NCBI GenBank assembly: GCA_018398585.1
Contig: JAGTTD010000014.1
Span: 16,677,387 to 16,741,386 of the forward strand
Direction of reading: 5' to 3'
DNA length: 64,000 nt
DNA from: Simmondsia chinensis
Lineage: Eukaryota > Streptophyta > Magnoliopsida > Caryophyllales > Simmondsiaceae
Shown here: positions 23,922 to 35,505 of the stretch, in pieces
How the letters are laid out: each line of letters begins with the position of its first letter
Numbering within the stretch: the stretch's first letter is position 1
The notes under the pieces: generated by a model
The model's input: only the letters and a program-made list of their open reading frames with translations
What the model was told of the DNA's origin: nothing
Databases searched by the model: none
Translations under genes and position numbers: made by a program

Positions 23922-24161
23922 CATTGTATCTCTAGATATTTTTTGGGTTAGCCATCCTAAGAGTTAGTAGCATAAATATGTAGAGCTTCTCTTGAAAAGC
24001 TCACACTAACTTTGATGAATGCATTGGACATCTTCTGATATCTCTCTACTTTCATCTCCTTTCCCTTCTTTCTCATCCAAATTCTATATTCTCTTCTCAT
24101 CTCATACTCTTGCTATCCCAACTAAGGTTGAGGTTCAAGATCAATCTTTGAAAACTTAACA
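23922..24161 (+). repeat. L2 3' LTR, part 2
   Basis: Continues L2's LTR after L3, starting with the second CATTG, and ends ...AAAACTTAACA. The end reads atctcatactcttgctatcc then caactaaggttgaggttc, the plus-strand version of the minus-oriented L1 LTR start. Confidence 0.8.
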
Positions 24162-24422
24162 CAATGCCGGTCAATAGTGGCGGCTAGCTAGTTAGTTGTT
24201 GGTTGAGTTGGTTAGTCCATGTGTCTAGAATCATTGTATCTCTAGATATTTTAGACTTAGCGATCCTAAAGGATTAGCACTATAAGTATGTAGAGCCTCT
24301 CTTGAAGAGCTCATAACTTTGATGAATGATAATTGATATCTTGATATCTCTCCCTCTACGTCTCATCTCCTTTCACTTCTTATCTCCTCTAAACTCTAAA
24401 TTCTCTCCTCATCTCATACTCT
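24162..24422 (+). repeat. Inverted LTR fragment, left arm of a palindrome
   Basis: A 5'-truncated L-type LTR piece on plus (caatgccggtcaatagtggc ... ctcatctcatactct). It is the reverse complement, at roughly 90% by eye, of 24448-24718 in the L4 3' LTR. The arms are about 260 bp with a spacer of about 25 bp, so the locus could form a large hairpin. It abuts the L2 LTR end on the left. Confidence 0.8.
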
Positions 24423-24909
24423 TGGATCTTAACCTAGGTTGAGATAGAGAGAGTATGAGATGAGGAGAGAATTTAACGTTAGAGGAGACAAGAAGTGAAA
24501 GGAGATAAGAAGTAGAGAGAGAGATATCAAGATATCAATTATCATTCATCAAAGTTATGAGCTCTTCAAGAGAGGCTCTACATGCTTATAGTATTAATCC
24601 TTTAGGATGGCCAAGTCTAAAATATCTAGAGATGCAATGATCCTCGACACATGGACCAACCGACTCAACCAACAAATAACTAACTGGCCACCACTATTGA
24701 CCGGCATTGACCACTGGCTTGACCACTGCAGCTAACAAGCTCTAGACTTCACTTATTACACGACTTAACAAGGGACTTATGCAACTAATTACATCAAGAC
24801 TTATTCTAGTTATGAAATCCACACGCTAATACAACTCAATTAGCTATATTCAACACCCCATTACATTTATACTCTATTTCATATGCCCCCTATTATGAGA
24901 ATCATAACA
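24419..24909 (-). repeat. L4 3' LTR (5-terminal bases lost)
   Basis: Aligns with 29463-29972 but begins inside it at ctcttggatcttaacc. Ends AATCATAACA. Its first 300 bp form the right arm of the palindrome with 24162-24422. Confidence 0.8.
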
Positions 24910-24928
24910 TTACTCCCTCCTTTAAAAG

Positions 24929-27824
24929 ATTCTTGCCCCAAAGAATCAAGAAAAGAGTTAAAGTTTGAAGAACAAGTGCCGCAATAGAAAACATGAGCTG
25001 AACATGAAGCAAATTTGCTGTAAAGTACTGGAATGAACAACGGATGAAGATTTATGCCCAAAAACACAGCTGCTGAAGACCAAAATTGCATTGAACCATC
25101 TCAGATTCAACCAAATCTCACTAATAGTATGCAGATATCGCTACACATCGAATTCCAATTGTTGTTTCAGACCCCAATTTTGCATAAGAATATAAGAACT
25201 TCTGAATGCTGCTGAAAATTTTACTTCCAAGTGGTAATGGATGACTAGGAACCTCTGGAGGCCTTCCAAACTCAAACCAATTGAATAGAGCAACAAAACA
25301 CACTTTCCAATTACAGCCGACGCAACTCAGCAACACAAGCTTGATTATGAGCTTGAATGGTCTCCACCAAGCTAAGTCCTCAATAAGCCCCGTTGAAATC
25401 CAAAGGAATGAGGTTACCATTTGAATTCTCATAGTATCCCAAATGACAATGCCCCTGCTGTAGCTCACGATTTTCAGATTGTGCACCAATTTCTCAGCAC
25501 CTGTTTGAATCTTCCTTAAGCTCTTACATTCACTTGTGTTGCTGCAACTAAAATGATGCAAATTGCTTAAACCTCTAAAATTTTCCAGCCACCGATCTTG
25601 TCCTAATTCAATCAGCTTTGGATTCCTGACAGCCTGCTCAAACATGACTAACGAATATAACAAATGGAAACACCAAAAGAACTCTCGAACAGCTGTAAAC
25701 GTCTTCAAATGTAGAGTTGATTTGTCCCAAACTTCCTTGCTGATGCTCACACTACTTACGGCTAGAGTTATTCTCGATGTTGCACTGATCTTTTCCATCC
25801 AATTATTGAGGAGATATTGAAGCTTGTGCATATGATTTTTCTATTCGGAACGACCACAACAGATCACCCCAAACACATTCCAATTGGCATTGCTAACGCT
25901 GCATCTCATAAATTCCAGCCCGTTCTCAAGACTCTCCTAGATCCCATGCTCATGCAGCCACCAAATTTACCTTAAATGATTAAGCTTTGCTTGCTTGTCA
26001 ATGAGCTTAAGTGTGAACACGAAGTACATTAGCATAAGGAACCAATGGAACATCTGAACAGCTGTGCATAATTCAGAAGCAAGGGCAGATCCATTCTTAA
26101 CTCTGCTGCTGATGTATATATTACCTCTACCACCTGATGTATTAAGCTGTAGCAGTGTTACACTACATATCTCAGTGCTCGAATTCAGGACTTGTCTCAA
26201 GTTCTCAACCACCGCTATGCCTCTCACGTTTCCATACTCAATCCACAACCCAATTGCTATCTTTTGCATCACTTCTAGGCGATGCTTACTATCTTTAGTT
26301 GCAAACTAGAAGCTCACAACACCATTAGATCCTCTCTGAACTACTTATACTTCTGCAACAACCCAACTTGAGATATCTTGTTTGAATGGCTCAATTTTTG
26401 CTACTGAATTTGCTCCAGTCCTCAAGTACTTCATCTCCACTTTAAATTCAGTAGGCCTCACATTTGGTTGCACTATTGGAGTATGTTCTTTGCTTATAGC
26501 TTGATTATTGCACAGCCTTAGTTTGGAGCTCAATACACTTGCCCAATTACTGCCAGCACTATCATCCCACCCTAAATGTAGGAACCAGATTCCACCCAAG
26601 CATCAGGGGGTCTTCGAATATCAAACATAACCCAATGACCTTTAATTCTATTGGATCTTGGCTGAACAAACCTAATTTTCAAATCAGTACCAAATTTGTG
26701 AACTTCTAACATGTTGAGAACTCTTCCAGAAATCAAACTTGGCTTAAATTGAACTCGGGAAATGATGTTAGCAGCTTGCTTGAACCTTTCCTCCAACTCA
26801 GCCTCATGTTTCAGCTTGTTATAATCATGATCTACCTTCCCTGAATTAGGAGGAAGCTTGTCACAAGTACTTGCACTTGGATAGGTCACAACTCCACTCA
26901 AATAAGGAAGCAAACCAACCCGATCTAGCAAAACATCCAGCTGAAAGTGTGCTTTAGCTCACTTAAGTGTACACCTTTCTTCACCCAGCTTAGGAGGAGG
27001 CTTTATACTCATGTTTGCACTTAGATATACCTTCTCTTCACCCAAAAGCACACCTTGTTTTGCTTCAGATAATACCATAGCAGCACCAATTGAATTCCTA
27101 ATAGAATGTGATTGTTTAGCAGTGAAAATGCTACAATTCTGACCCGAAATCTGATCATCAGTATCCCTCGCATTCTGATTCTGCATACCAACTTGCCATG
27201 GTGAAGTACTTAACAGATTTGGTGAGGTAGTCTTTGATACTACAGCAGCAACATCAACCTCCCCAGTTAAAATCAAAGGTTCTACTGTATCTGTTCCTTG
27301 TATACCAGCATATACATCGATAAAATCAGTAGCTTGAGTTAGTTCTTCTTGCCTAACTTCTTCCTGTGGACCATCCCGATGTCCCTTACTTGATTTGGAC
27401 TCAATTACAGCAACTACCAATAGTTCAGTGTTCTGTTCTTGCAAACTCAGAAGCTCCTTAGGCTGACACAGAACCTCATGCTTCAATTTCTGCTTTGTAA
27501 TCTTCTTTTTACCCCAAAAATCTTTTAACGCTTCGTTTTGATGGTTCCTCTTTGCTTTACTCTTTGCTTTCTTTATCATTCCCAGGACATGTGAGTCGTA
27601 TTCCCATTCCGGGAACATATCTTGCTGTAGCTCAACATCTTCAAAAAACTCTAACTCCCACAAAGAATCTTCGTAATGATCGACTTGTTCAACCTCAGAT
27701 TCCTCTAACTTGTATTCATCAATTTCGGCATCACCGTGGTCGAATTCATCTTCAACAGCAACAGATTCCACTTCAACCTTCTCCTTTTGCTCATTTGCAT
27801 CAAGAACACCAGCACAATCTCGAT
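24929..27824 (-). pseudogene. L-family orphan ORF, L4 copy, main part
   Basis: Function unknown. From N to C: acidic DQVDHYEDSLWELEFF-like segment, MFPEWEYDSHVLGMIKKAKS and FWGKKKITKQKLKHEV (27450-27620), a Gln/Glu-rich stretch, SANMSIKPPPKLGEE (about 26980), then LPPNSGKVDHDYNKLKHEAE (about 26790-26860) and VMFDIRRPPDAWVESGS (about 26580-26630). Then HKLQYLLNNWMEKISATSR (about 25770-25830) and NWFEFGRPPEVPSHP (about 25230-25290). The long open part is 26959-27771; later parts are shifted between frames. The N-terminus is cut off by the solo LTR and continues at 28223-28389. Confidence 0.7.
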
Positions 27825-27829
27825 TGATG

Positions 27830-28217
27830 TGTTATGAATGCGAGAATCCGAGGCGTGGGCTGTTGGTGTCCTGCCTGCTGGGGCTTACTGTGGTCCTGTT
27901 GGTGCTGCTGCTATGCTGCGGGTGTTTCTGTTTTGGCCCCAATATTGGGATTTAAAAGTTAGTTAGGTAGCTTCTAGATATTTCCTAGATATTCCTTCTC
28001 ATAAGATGGTTGATTATGTGTCTTGATTCATTGTATTAGTTGGCTTATCTTGCTTATAAGTAGTGTGTTCAGCTGTAATTCAGATAAAACCAATGAAAAG
28101 TAACAATCTCTTTGAGATTACTCTCTCTCTTACTATTTTCTCATCCCCTTCACTTCTTTCTCATCCCATACTCTCTTATCCTTAGCTTACATTTGTGAAT
28201 CAATCACAAACGTAACA
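27830..28217 (+). mobile_element. Solo LTR inside L4
   Basis: 388 bp on the opposite strand to L4. TGTTATGAATG...AACGTAACA with an exact TGATG duplication on both sides (27825-27829, 28218-28222). It shares agaatccgag with the L2 LTR and has a TATA-like tgcttataag near 28051. No internal region, so it is the product of LTR-LTR recombination. It interrupts the L4 ORF after the first 56 or so codons. Confidence 0.9.
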
Positions 28218-28222
28218 TGATG

Positions 28223-28389
28223 TTTGCAAACTGATGACTTGAACATTGCTAATCCACAATTTGCTGATGCGCTTGGTCCATTGCCAGCTTTACTTCCAGC
28301 AAAAACCTCTCACGTTCTTGTCTGAATATTTGCTTCATTTCCTCCCAAATATCCCTTGTCATGAATTGGCAAGAGCCATCATCAACCAT
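28223..28389 (-). pseudogene. L-family orphan ORF, L4 copy, N-terminus
   Basis: ATG at 28389 (MVDDGSCQFMTRDIWEEMKQ), then a helix-rich segment to a stop before the solo LTR. It matches the MVDDSSCQS start of L5 (56735). The sequence resumes beyond the solo LTR at 27824. Confidence 0.6.
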
Positions 28390-29448
28390 ACAAGCCATAT
28401 TTCCAATGTTAAGCAGCATTTCAAAAAAACCAAATTCAGTTCATAGACGTATGAACCAACTCAGTTCGCAAAGGAAAATTTCGATTTGAATCACTTCACA
28501 AATGATTTCTTAAAGAAATTCTACTCCTTCGTTCGCACAAAACAATCCCCTGCTAGCGGCTCCTCTACCGTCACTGAGTACAAACCCTAATATGCAGATT
28601 TTCGCACGCAGAGAACTCGAACCAACCCTAACTGAGATGCTTCTTGAGTAACAGACTTACAATTCTGAATTAGGCTCGACTCTGGACCGCAATCAAGTCC
28701 TCAACACAATACTCAAAGTAATCTTCAAGAACGAAATCAGAGTTCACACTTTCGGTTCTCAGTTCAATGTCAGATTCTCGTCTAAGTAAATCTCAACTCA
28801 ATAACATATAATTCTTTAGAATCAACTGAATTCTCACCACTTCTCTGCTTATTAACCCAAATTATATCACAATCCCCAACAAACGCAGATTCTGATCGAA
28901 TTGTAACTTGAAGTTCAGAAACAGTTACCTCAACCGCACTTACTGAATTGTAGAATCTGAATTAACCTCAATTCAGCTTGTTTCTGATCTTCTGATTATG
29001 ATAACGCGTAATGTTGATCCAATAGCTCACTTTAACTTCTTCTCCCACCGATCAGATGAATGTTTGATCAAGAACAATTATGCTCAGCACTCAACTTCAG
29101 CAACTAATGCTATGCTTCCGCACTCAGCTTCAGCAACTAATGCTTGACCAATTCTACTGAATTCAATCTGAGTCAGCTTCGATGATGAATGTAATCAACA
29201 AATACAGATAAATTAAACTTTCTTCAATGTAACACAATCAAATTTATCCCAACTGAAGGCAATTCCTAAGCACTTGCAGATCAACAATGCATATGACAGT
29301 CAAATTCAGAATTCATAATTGAATTCTTGATCACATAAAACTAAACTAAATCAGTATCAAACTATTTTTGTTGATTAATTACAACACAATCAATAAGATT
29401 CTGTACTTTTTTTCCTGATTTAGAGCTTGATTCGGAAGCCAAATCAAG
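28390..29448 (-). other. L4 untranslated leader
   Basis: About 1.06 kb similar to the other L leaders. No conserved ORF. Confidence 0.55.
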
Positions 29449-29460
29449 GCTCCGATACCA
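29449..29460 (-). other. L4 primer-binding site
   Basis: gctccgatacca, one change from the initiator-Met-tRNA primer-site complement. Confidence 0.8.
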
Positions 29461-29462
29461 GT

Positions 29463-29972
29463 TGTTAAGATTCAAGATTACTCTTGCATCTTAACCTTGG
29501 TTGTGATAGAGAGAGTATGAGATGAGGAGAGAATTTAGAGTTTAGAGGAGATAAGAAGTGAAAGGAGATGAGAAGTAGAGAGAGAGATATCAAGATATCA
29601 ATTATCATTCATCAAAGTTATGAGCTCTTCAAAAGAGGCTCTATGTACTTATAGTACTAATCCTTTAGGATGGCTAAGTCTAAAATATCTAGAGATACAA
29701 TGATCCTAGACACATGGACCAACCGGCTCAACCAACAACTAACTAACTAGCCGCCACCATTGACCGGCATTGACCACTAGCTTGACCACCGCAGCTAACA
29801 AGCTCTAGACTTCACTTATTACAGGACTTAACAAGGGACTTATGCAACTAATTACATCAAGACTTATTCTAGTTACAAAATCCACATGCTAATACAACTC
29901 ATTCAGCTATATTCAACACCCTATTACATTTATACTCTATTTCATATGCCCCCTATTATGAGAATCATAACA
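29463..29972 (-). repeat. L4 5' LTR
   Basis: 510 bp, TGTTAAGATTCAAG...AATCATAACA. Very close to 24419-24909, and ends in the same way as the L3 LTRs. Confidence 0.85.
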
Positions 29973-29980
29973 AGCAGCAA

Positions 29981-29992
29981 GCTCTATTACCG
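29981..29992 (-). other. Element B primer-binding site (degenerate)
   Basis: gctctattaccg at the expected place beside the B 5' LTR, with three changes from gctctgatacca. Confidence 0.55.
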
Positions 29993-29994
29993 AT

Positions 29995-30254
29995 TGTTAT
30001 TACGTAAGATCAATCTCAGATCATAACCTATGAGACAGAGTATGAGATGAGAAAGAATTGAGATAAAGACGGGAAGTAGAGAGAATAGAGCTGAGAAGTA
30101 AAGAGAATTGGGAGAAAGGAGAAGACACTTTCTATTTCATGAATGAAGAATACAATGCAAGAACAAACTAATTATACATCCAAGCTAAGACTTAAGACAG
30201 CAACTAACACAAGATGAATTAAAAATATCTAAGCTCTTAACTAACTACATTAAC
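29995..30254 (-). repeat. B 5' LTR, left part
   Basis: TGTTATTACG..., aligning with 5271-5530 of the 3' LTR (shared tgagatgagaaagaattgag, ttctatttcatgaatgaag, actaactacattaac). It stops at the G2 remnant. About 120 bp that should lie between this part and 35506 are missing. Confidence 0.75.
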
Positions 30255-30303
30255 AGAACCAAAAACACCTTATTACATCAATTCAACAATTAAGAACATA
30301 ACA
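30255..30303 (-). repeat. G2 3' LTR remnant
   Basis: 49 bp (…accttattacatcaattcaa…GAACATAACA) matching the end of 35164-35505. The polypurine tract (minus TAAGGGGAGGTGAT) adjoins at 30304-30317. Confidence 0.75.
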
Positions 30304-30332
30304 ATCACCTCCCCTTAAACACATTCTTGTCC

Positions 30333-33300
30333 TCAAGAATGAAAAGAAGGGAATTGACTTAATAAGAAACGCTTTTCCTCCCAAGTGGTGAACGATTCAT
30401 CCAAATTACTCCAACTCACGCGAATTTTCTTGTCCTTGGCGTCTGCTGCTGGCATCTGCTCGAGCACTGCATCTGGTTGTAAGACTAATGAACCATTGGA
30501 ACCCACTTCTGGAGGACTGGAAGAGGAGTTGTGACCTTCTTGAACCTGTTTTTTTAGAAGTGAAACACGAAAAACAGGGTGAATATAAGAGCCGGGAGGC
30601 AGTTTAAGCTTGTAAGCCACCTTGCCAATCTTCTCTAAGACTTTGTAAGGACCAAAAAACCGAGCACAAAGCTTGACATTCCTTCTTACTGCTGCTGTGC
30701 ACTATCGGTAAGGCTATAGTTTCAAGTATACCATGTCTCCCACCTCGAAATTTCTGTCAACCCTCATCCTATCAGCATACCATTTCATTTGAGCTTGTGA
30801 TTGATTAAGATTCTGTTTTAGTTGCTGTAAGATATGCTTCCTCTGTTGTAAGATGTCATCCACTGCCCTCATTTGTGTCTCAACTCCTTACAACCCAAAA
30901 GGAGAGGGTGGATCATATCCAAATAAAGCTTTAAATGGAGACGTGCCTAAGGAAGTGTGAAAATGGGTATTGTACCAGAATTCAGCAAGGAAAGCCATCT
31001 TCCCCACACCTTTGGATGACTAAATACCACGCTCCTGAGGTATTGTTCAATGCATTGGACAACCCTCTCCGTTTGGCCATCAGTTTGAGGGTGATAAGAT
31101 GAACTAAGAGCTAAGGTCATTCCCAAGAGCCTAAACAACTCCTTCCAAAATCGGCATGTGAAGAGTTTGTCTCTATCAGAAATTATGGATTGGGGTAATC
31201 CACGTAGCTTGTAGATGTTGTCTAAGAATACACGATCAAGTTTTTATGTAGTTACAGGTCTTGCCAAGGCAATGAAATGCCCAGATTTGGTGAACCGATC
31301 AACAACAACCCAAAGTACCTCTGTCCCTTCTGATTTAGGTAATCCCTTAATGAAATCCATGCTTATGTGTTGCCAAACACCATCAGGAACAGGCAAGGGC
31401 TGGAGCAACCCTTGGTATCTATGATCACCAAGTTTGGTTTATTGGCAAACCTCACAACTTTGTACAAAGCAAGTCACTTCCTGCTTCAAGCCGGGCCAGC
31501 AAAAACGTAATTTTAGTCTCTGATATGTCCCTTCAATGCCTGAGTGACCTCCCCAAGAAGAATCATGAGCGGCACTGATGATTTGACGTCTAAGACCAGT
31601 AGATTTTCCCACATAGAGCTTTCCTTGGAATCTGATTCACTCCTCGGGTTACAGAAATATCTGTTCCAGCAGTCAGATTGAACGCCTTGCCAACACTTAC
31701 TACAGCTATACATTCTTGTGCAAACGAGTCATTCTCATAGAACTGATGTAACTCTTCCATCCAAGCAGGAGAAATCATGGTAATAGCCCCAAGGGAACCC
31801 TGTTCGTGCCCCTCAAACCTGCGTGATAGTGCATCTGCTGCCCAGTTTTCTCTGCCTTTTCTGCATTCAATATCATAATTCAGCCCCAACATTTTCATTA
31901 GCCCTTTCCTTTGTATTCTCGTAACAATCTTCTGCTCTAATAAGTGTTTAAGACTTTGATGATCAGTCCTAATGATGAAGTGATGCCCATCCAGGTAATG
32001 TATCCACTTATCCACTGCAAGCAAGATTACAAGGTACTCTTTCTCATATGTGGAAAGAGCTTGATGTTTTGCACTCAAGGCTTGGCCAAGGTATGCTATA
32101 GGTCTTCCAGCTTGAGACAATACTGCCCTAATACCACTCCCACTTGCATCTGCCTCTAGAATGAAACTTGAAGTGAAATTCGGCATAGCTAAAACAAGAG
32201 CTCCGCACATTGTAGCTTTGTGAGCATCAAAGGCCTTTTAAGCTTCTTCTGACCATTTGAAAGAATCCTTCTTAAGTAAATTTGTTAAGGGCTTGGCTAA
32301 GGCTCCATAGTTAGCCACAAACTTGCGGTAGTAGCCAGTTAACCCCAAAAATCCTCGCAATTATTTCAAGGTGACCGGAACAGCCCATTCTATCATGGCT
32401 TGTACCTTTGAAGGATCGGTTGCAACTCCATCACAAGAGATCACATGGCCTAAATATTCCAGATGTGTCTGAGCAAAAGAACACTTGGCCAACTTTGCAT
32501 ATAATTTATGCTTGCGCATGACCACAAATACCTCCCTTAGATGCTTCAAATGTTCTTCAAACGATGCACTATAAATGAGGATGTCATCGAAGAAAACCAA
32601 TACAAATTTCCTAAGAAATTGCTCATAGACATCATTCATTAAAGCCCGAAATGTGGCTGGTGCGTTGGTCAAGCCAAAAAGGCATAACCACAAATTCAAA
32701 ATGTCCATGATGCGTCCGGAATGCAGTCTTGTACACATCATGCTCACCCACCCTGATCTGATGATAACCTTGCCGCATATCTAGCTTGGAAAAGACTCGG
32801 GCTCCAAGTAATTCATCCAACAAGTCATCTATAACTGGTATGGGGAACTTGTCTTTCACAGTCATAGCATTAAGTTGCCTATAATCCATACACATACGAG
32901 CTGAGCCATCCTTCTTCTTGACAAGAATGACCGGAGAAGCAAAGGGACTATGGCTAGCTTGTATGAAATTAGTCCTAAGCAATTCATCCACTTGCCTTTC
33001 AATTTCTGTCTTCTGAGCATGGTGATATCTATATGGTCTTATCTTTCCTGGTTCAGCACCCTCTTTGAGAGGAATTTCATGATCCAAACTCCTCTTAGGA
33101 GGTAAGGATCTAGGCACTGAGAACACATCCTCAAATTCTGTCACCAGCACCTGCATTTCTGGTTCGGTTATGTCGACCATTTCAGTTGTGGATATGGCAA
33201 ACAACTGGCCCACCCACTGGTACGCACAGCCCTGAAGACCCTTCTTCAACTTCCTTCCTTTGATTATTTGAAGTTGAGCTTGCTCCGCAATGCCTTGCAA

Positions 33301-33471
33301 TGTGACTTTAGAGCCTTGAATTTCAAAAGAGACCGTAAGGTTTGCATAATCAAACAGCACAGGACTATAAGTTCTCATCTAATCAACACCGAGCACCATG
33401 TCACAACCTCCTAAGGGAAGGATTCTGAATTCATATTGGAACTTACGATCTTGCATCAGCCAAACAAACCC
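30333..33471 (-). pseudogene. G2 pol: RT, RNase H, integrase
   Basis: RT begins after a spacer ([40 protein letters not shown]) and carries FFDDILIYS, the YxDD box, at about 32570-32600. A frameshift at about 32680 splits it. RNase H follows (LEADASGSGIRAVLSQ; HFIIRTDHQSLKHLL, 31590-32210), then a damaged HHCC/integrase region and SSYHPQTDGQTERVVQCIEQ (30950-31140). The C-terminal LKLPPGSYIHPVFRVSLLKK with a Trp-rich tail (30333-30620) fits the integrase/chromodomain-like end. Stops replace Gln at several places (for example near 32360). It would copy and insert the element; here it is inactive. Confidence 0.85.
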
Positions 33472-35129
33472 CTGCACTTGTTTTGAGTCATTACAGTCTT
33501 CCCATCAGCTACGGCTACAGCAAGGGGATGGGTTTTTATCACTTCGTGACCCATTTTCTTGACAACTTTGGGATCAACAAAGCTATGAGTACTCCCACTA
33601 TCAATGAGAATGACAATGGATCTCTTCCCAGCCTTCCATTTGTTCATGATTGTGCTATGAGCCCCATTACCTGTTAAAGCTTTTACTGAAATTTCCACTA
33701 CTACCTCATCTAGCTCCTCTTCAATTTCCTGCTCGGAATCACTATTATCCTCATCAATTTCTTCTTCATCAGAGAGTACCCCAACCTTAGTACCTTTAGA
33801 AGACATGAGGTACTTGGGATTACACTTGTGGCCAAATTGGTAAGGCTGATTGCAACGATAACACAGTTTCTTTTGCTGCTTGCCTTCATTTCTGAATGTC
33901 CTGGTCTTCCCCTGCTGCAGCTGTGAGCTATTACCACGAGACCTAGTTACATCACTGGATGCCAAACCTGTTGCTTCATAGAGCTTGGCTTTGGCAAAAG
34001 CCATGGACAAATCAATCGGATCCACAGCCTTAACCAGATTCTTCAATTTAGGCTTTAACCCACTAATGAAAGCAGCTATATAATAAGACTCAGAAGCTTC
34101 AATTTCATTAACAATGCTAGCTCTTAGATTCTCAAATTTAGTCATGTAATCCTTCACAGTCGTCTCTTGCTTAACCTTATTGAATTTATCCACTATATCA
34201 CTATCATCTTCATCACAATACCGAGCACATAAGGCCCTAGCAAATTCATTCCAAGTAATGAAACATCTACTTCTCAACAAGCTATAGAACCATACCTCAT
34301 GATCCCCAAGCAAATATACAGCCGGAATTTGCACTTTTTCAGATTCATCAATGTGATAGAAATGGAAATAACGTTCACACCTTCTTAGCCACGAGTGAGG
34401 TTGTTTCCCCTCAATTGCATCGATCTGCACTCGAGGTTGTCTATGGCTATGGTTCCTGGAGTTGGAAGAATCATCGTTGCTTCCTGAACGCTACTGTAGC
34501 AACTGATCAGGAGGCCTGTCTAGTTCAGATACTCGTGGTCCAGTACCAGCATTCCAATTTGAAGATTGAGGCAGCACCTGCTCATTATTACCTTGCCTTT
34601 CATCAAAAATCATTACATCTGGATCCCGATCTGCGTTCTTTTCATTGACACCAGTGTTTCCTTCTGAATTCCGGATGTTCTGCCCATCCTCATTGATGGA
34701 TCTCATCGGTTGAGTTGTCTTCATGAAGCTAGCAGGTAATAATGGATCAGGAATTGTCCTTCTAGTCTGATCTGGATTCTCATTCAATTTCAATTCGAGC
34801 TGCTGCATTTTCTGATCAATGCGCTGATTAATCTTTTCCTCCATATTTTGAGATTGACGAGCAACTTGATCTGCAATTTTAGCCTCTACCTGCTGTACCC
34901 AATGATCAACCCTTTCCTCAATCTGTTGAGGTAGCTTCTCAGTGGCTAATTGCGTGAATTGAGCAATCATTGATGCAAACTTACTGTTTAGCTGAGCGTT
35001 CGTCACCAAATCCTGTCCAGTTACATCGCTGCTACCAATTCCAACAGCATTGGCTGATCTAGTGGCTGCTCATGCTGCTGCTGATCTGGTGGTGACACCA
35101 CCGATCAAGGGATTATCCCCTGAATCCAT
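33456..35129 (-). pseudogene. G2 gag-protease
   Basis: Start ATG at 35129 (MDSGDNPLIGGVTTRSAAA). A glutamine-rich coiled coil (34700-35009) is followed by the gag domain (PHSWLRRCERYFHFYHID ... YYIAAFISGLKPKLKNLVKA), the zinc knuckle CYRCNQPYQFGHKC (about 33820-33865), a very acidic linker (DEEEIDEDNSDSEQEIEEEL), and protease ILIDSGSTHSFVDP (about 33570-33610). One minus frame holds it all, with stops near 35080 and 34490. A one-base shift at about 33475 separates it from the end of protease and pol, which read on in another frame. Confidence 0.85.
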
Positions 35130-35149
35130 TAATTTGTAAATCGAACGAA

Positions 35150-35161
35150 GCTCTAATACCA
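35150..35161 (-). other. G2 primer-binding site
   Basis: gctctaatacca, one change from the initiator-Met-tRNA primer-site complement, two bases from the LTR. Confidence 0.85.
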
Positions 35162-35163
35162 AT

Positions 35164-35505
35164 TGTTAAATTCCAGATATAATCTTGAACTTAACCCAAG
35201 AATCAACAGAATTTGGGATGAGAAAGAAGTGAAGGAGATGAGAAAATAGAAGAGTTAAGATGAGAGAGAGAAGTTTATCTCATAAGAGATGGTTTAATAG
35301 TTTCCTTGAATGATCTCAACATTACATAATTTCAGCTCTTATAATCGAGCTTAATGCAAGGGAAAACAAAACAACAACTAAGCTTTTCCCACCAAAACTG
35401 CTAACCGACTCCTAACCTTAACTAACTTTGGCGCCAGAACTTTAATTTGAAAGTTTACAGTCAAAAACACCTTATTACATCAATTCAACAATTATGAACA
35501 TAACA
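35164..35505 (-). repeat. G2 5' LTR
   Basis: 342 bp, TGTTAAATTCC...GAACATAACA. Contains gatgagaaagaagtgaagg (near 35218) and tttggcgcca at 35427-35436. Confidence 0.85.

Larger units (their letters stand above)
13790..24161 (+). mobile_element. L-family element L2 (5'-truncated; hosts LINE and L3)
   Basis: The only L copy on the plus strand. The 5' LTR, primer site and first part of the leader are missing; homology to the L1 leader begins near 13790 (gcggttact). Then come the leader, the orphan ORF in two parts around a LINE insertion, the polypurine tract tttcaaggggaagggaa (19421-19437), and a 3' LTR split by L3. Removing L3 and the LINE leaves an element of about 4.5 kb. Its 5' end abuts gag DNA of B, so a deletion or template switch removed the junction. 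Confidence 0.8.
24419..29972 (-). mobile_element. L-family element L4
   Basis: About 5.55 kb, minus strand. The 3' LTR (24419-24909) has lost its first 20-25 bp at the palindrome junction. The 5' LTR is 29463-29972, the primer site is at 29449-29460 (one change), and the polypurine tract is minus CTTTTAAAGGAGGGAGTAA at 24910-24928. It carries the orphan ORF, interrupted by a solo LTR. No target duplication can be checked because the left flank is rearranged. It sits next to B's primer site. Confidence 0.8.
30255..35505 (-). mobile_element. Gypsy element G2 (most complete coding content)
   Basis: A Ty3/gypsy element inserted into the 5' LTR of B. The 5' LTR is full (35164-35505), but the 3' LTR is reduced to its last 49 bp (30255-30303). 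A deletion therefore removed most of the 3' LTR together with adjoining B LTR. In between lie the polypurine tract (30304-30317), integrase, RNase H, RT, protease and gag in the usual gypsy order, read right to left. All domains are recognisable but broken by stops and at least two frameshifts. Confidence 0.85.

Noticed and set aside
24162..24422. A further L-family element 5' to L4
   Set aside because: Only part of one LTR is present, with no internal region and no duplication. It is best described as a rearranged LTR fragment.
30255..30303. Reading 29995-30303 as a full, chimeric G2 LTR
   Set aside because: The first 260 bp match the B 3' LTR at 5271-5530, so only the last 49 bp belong to G2.
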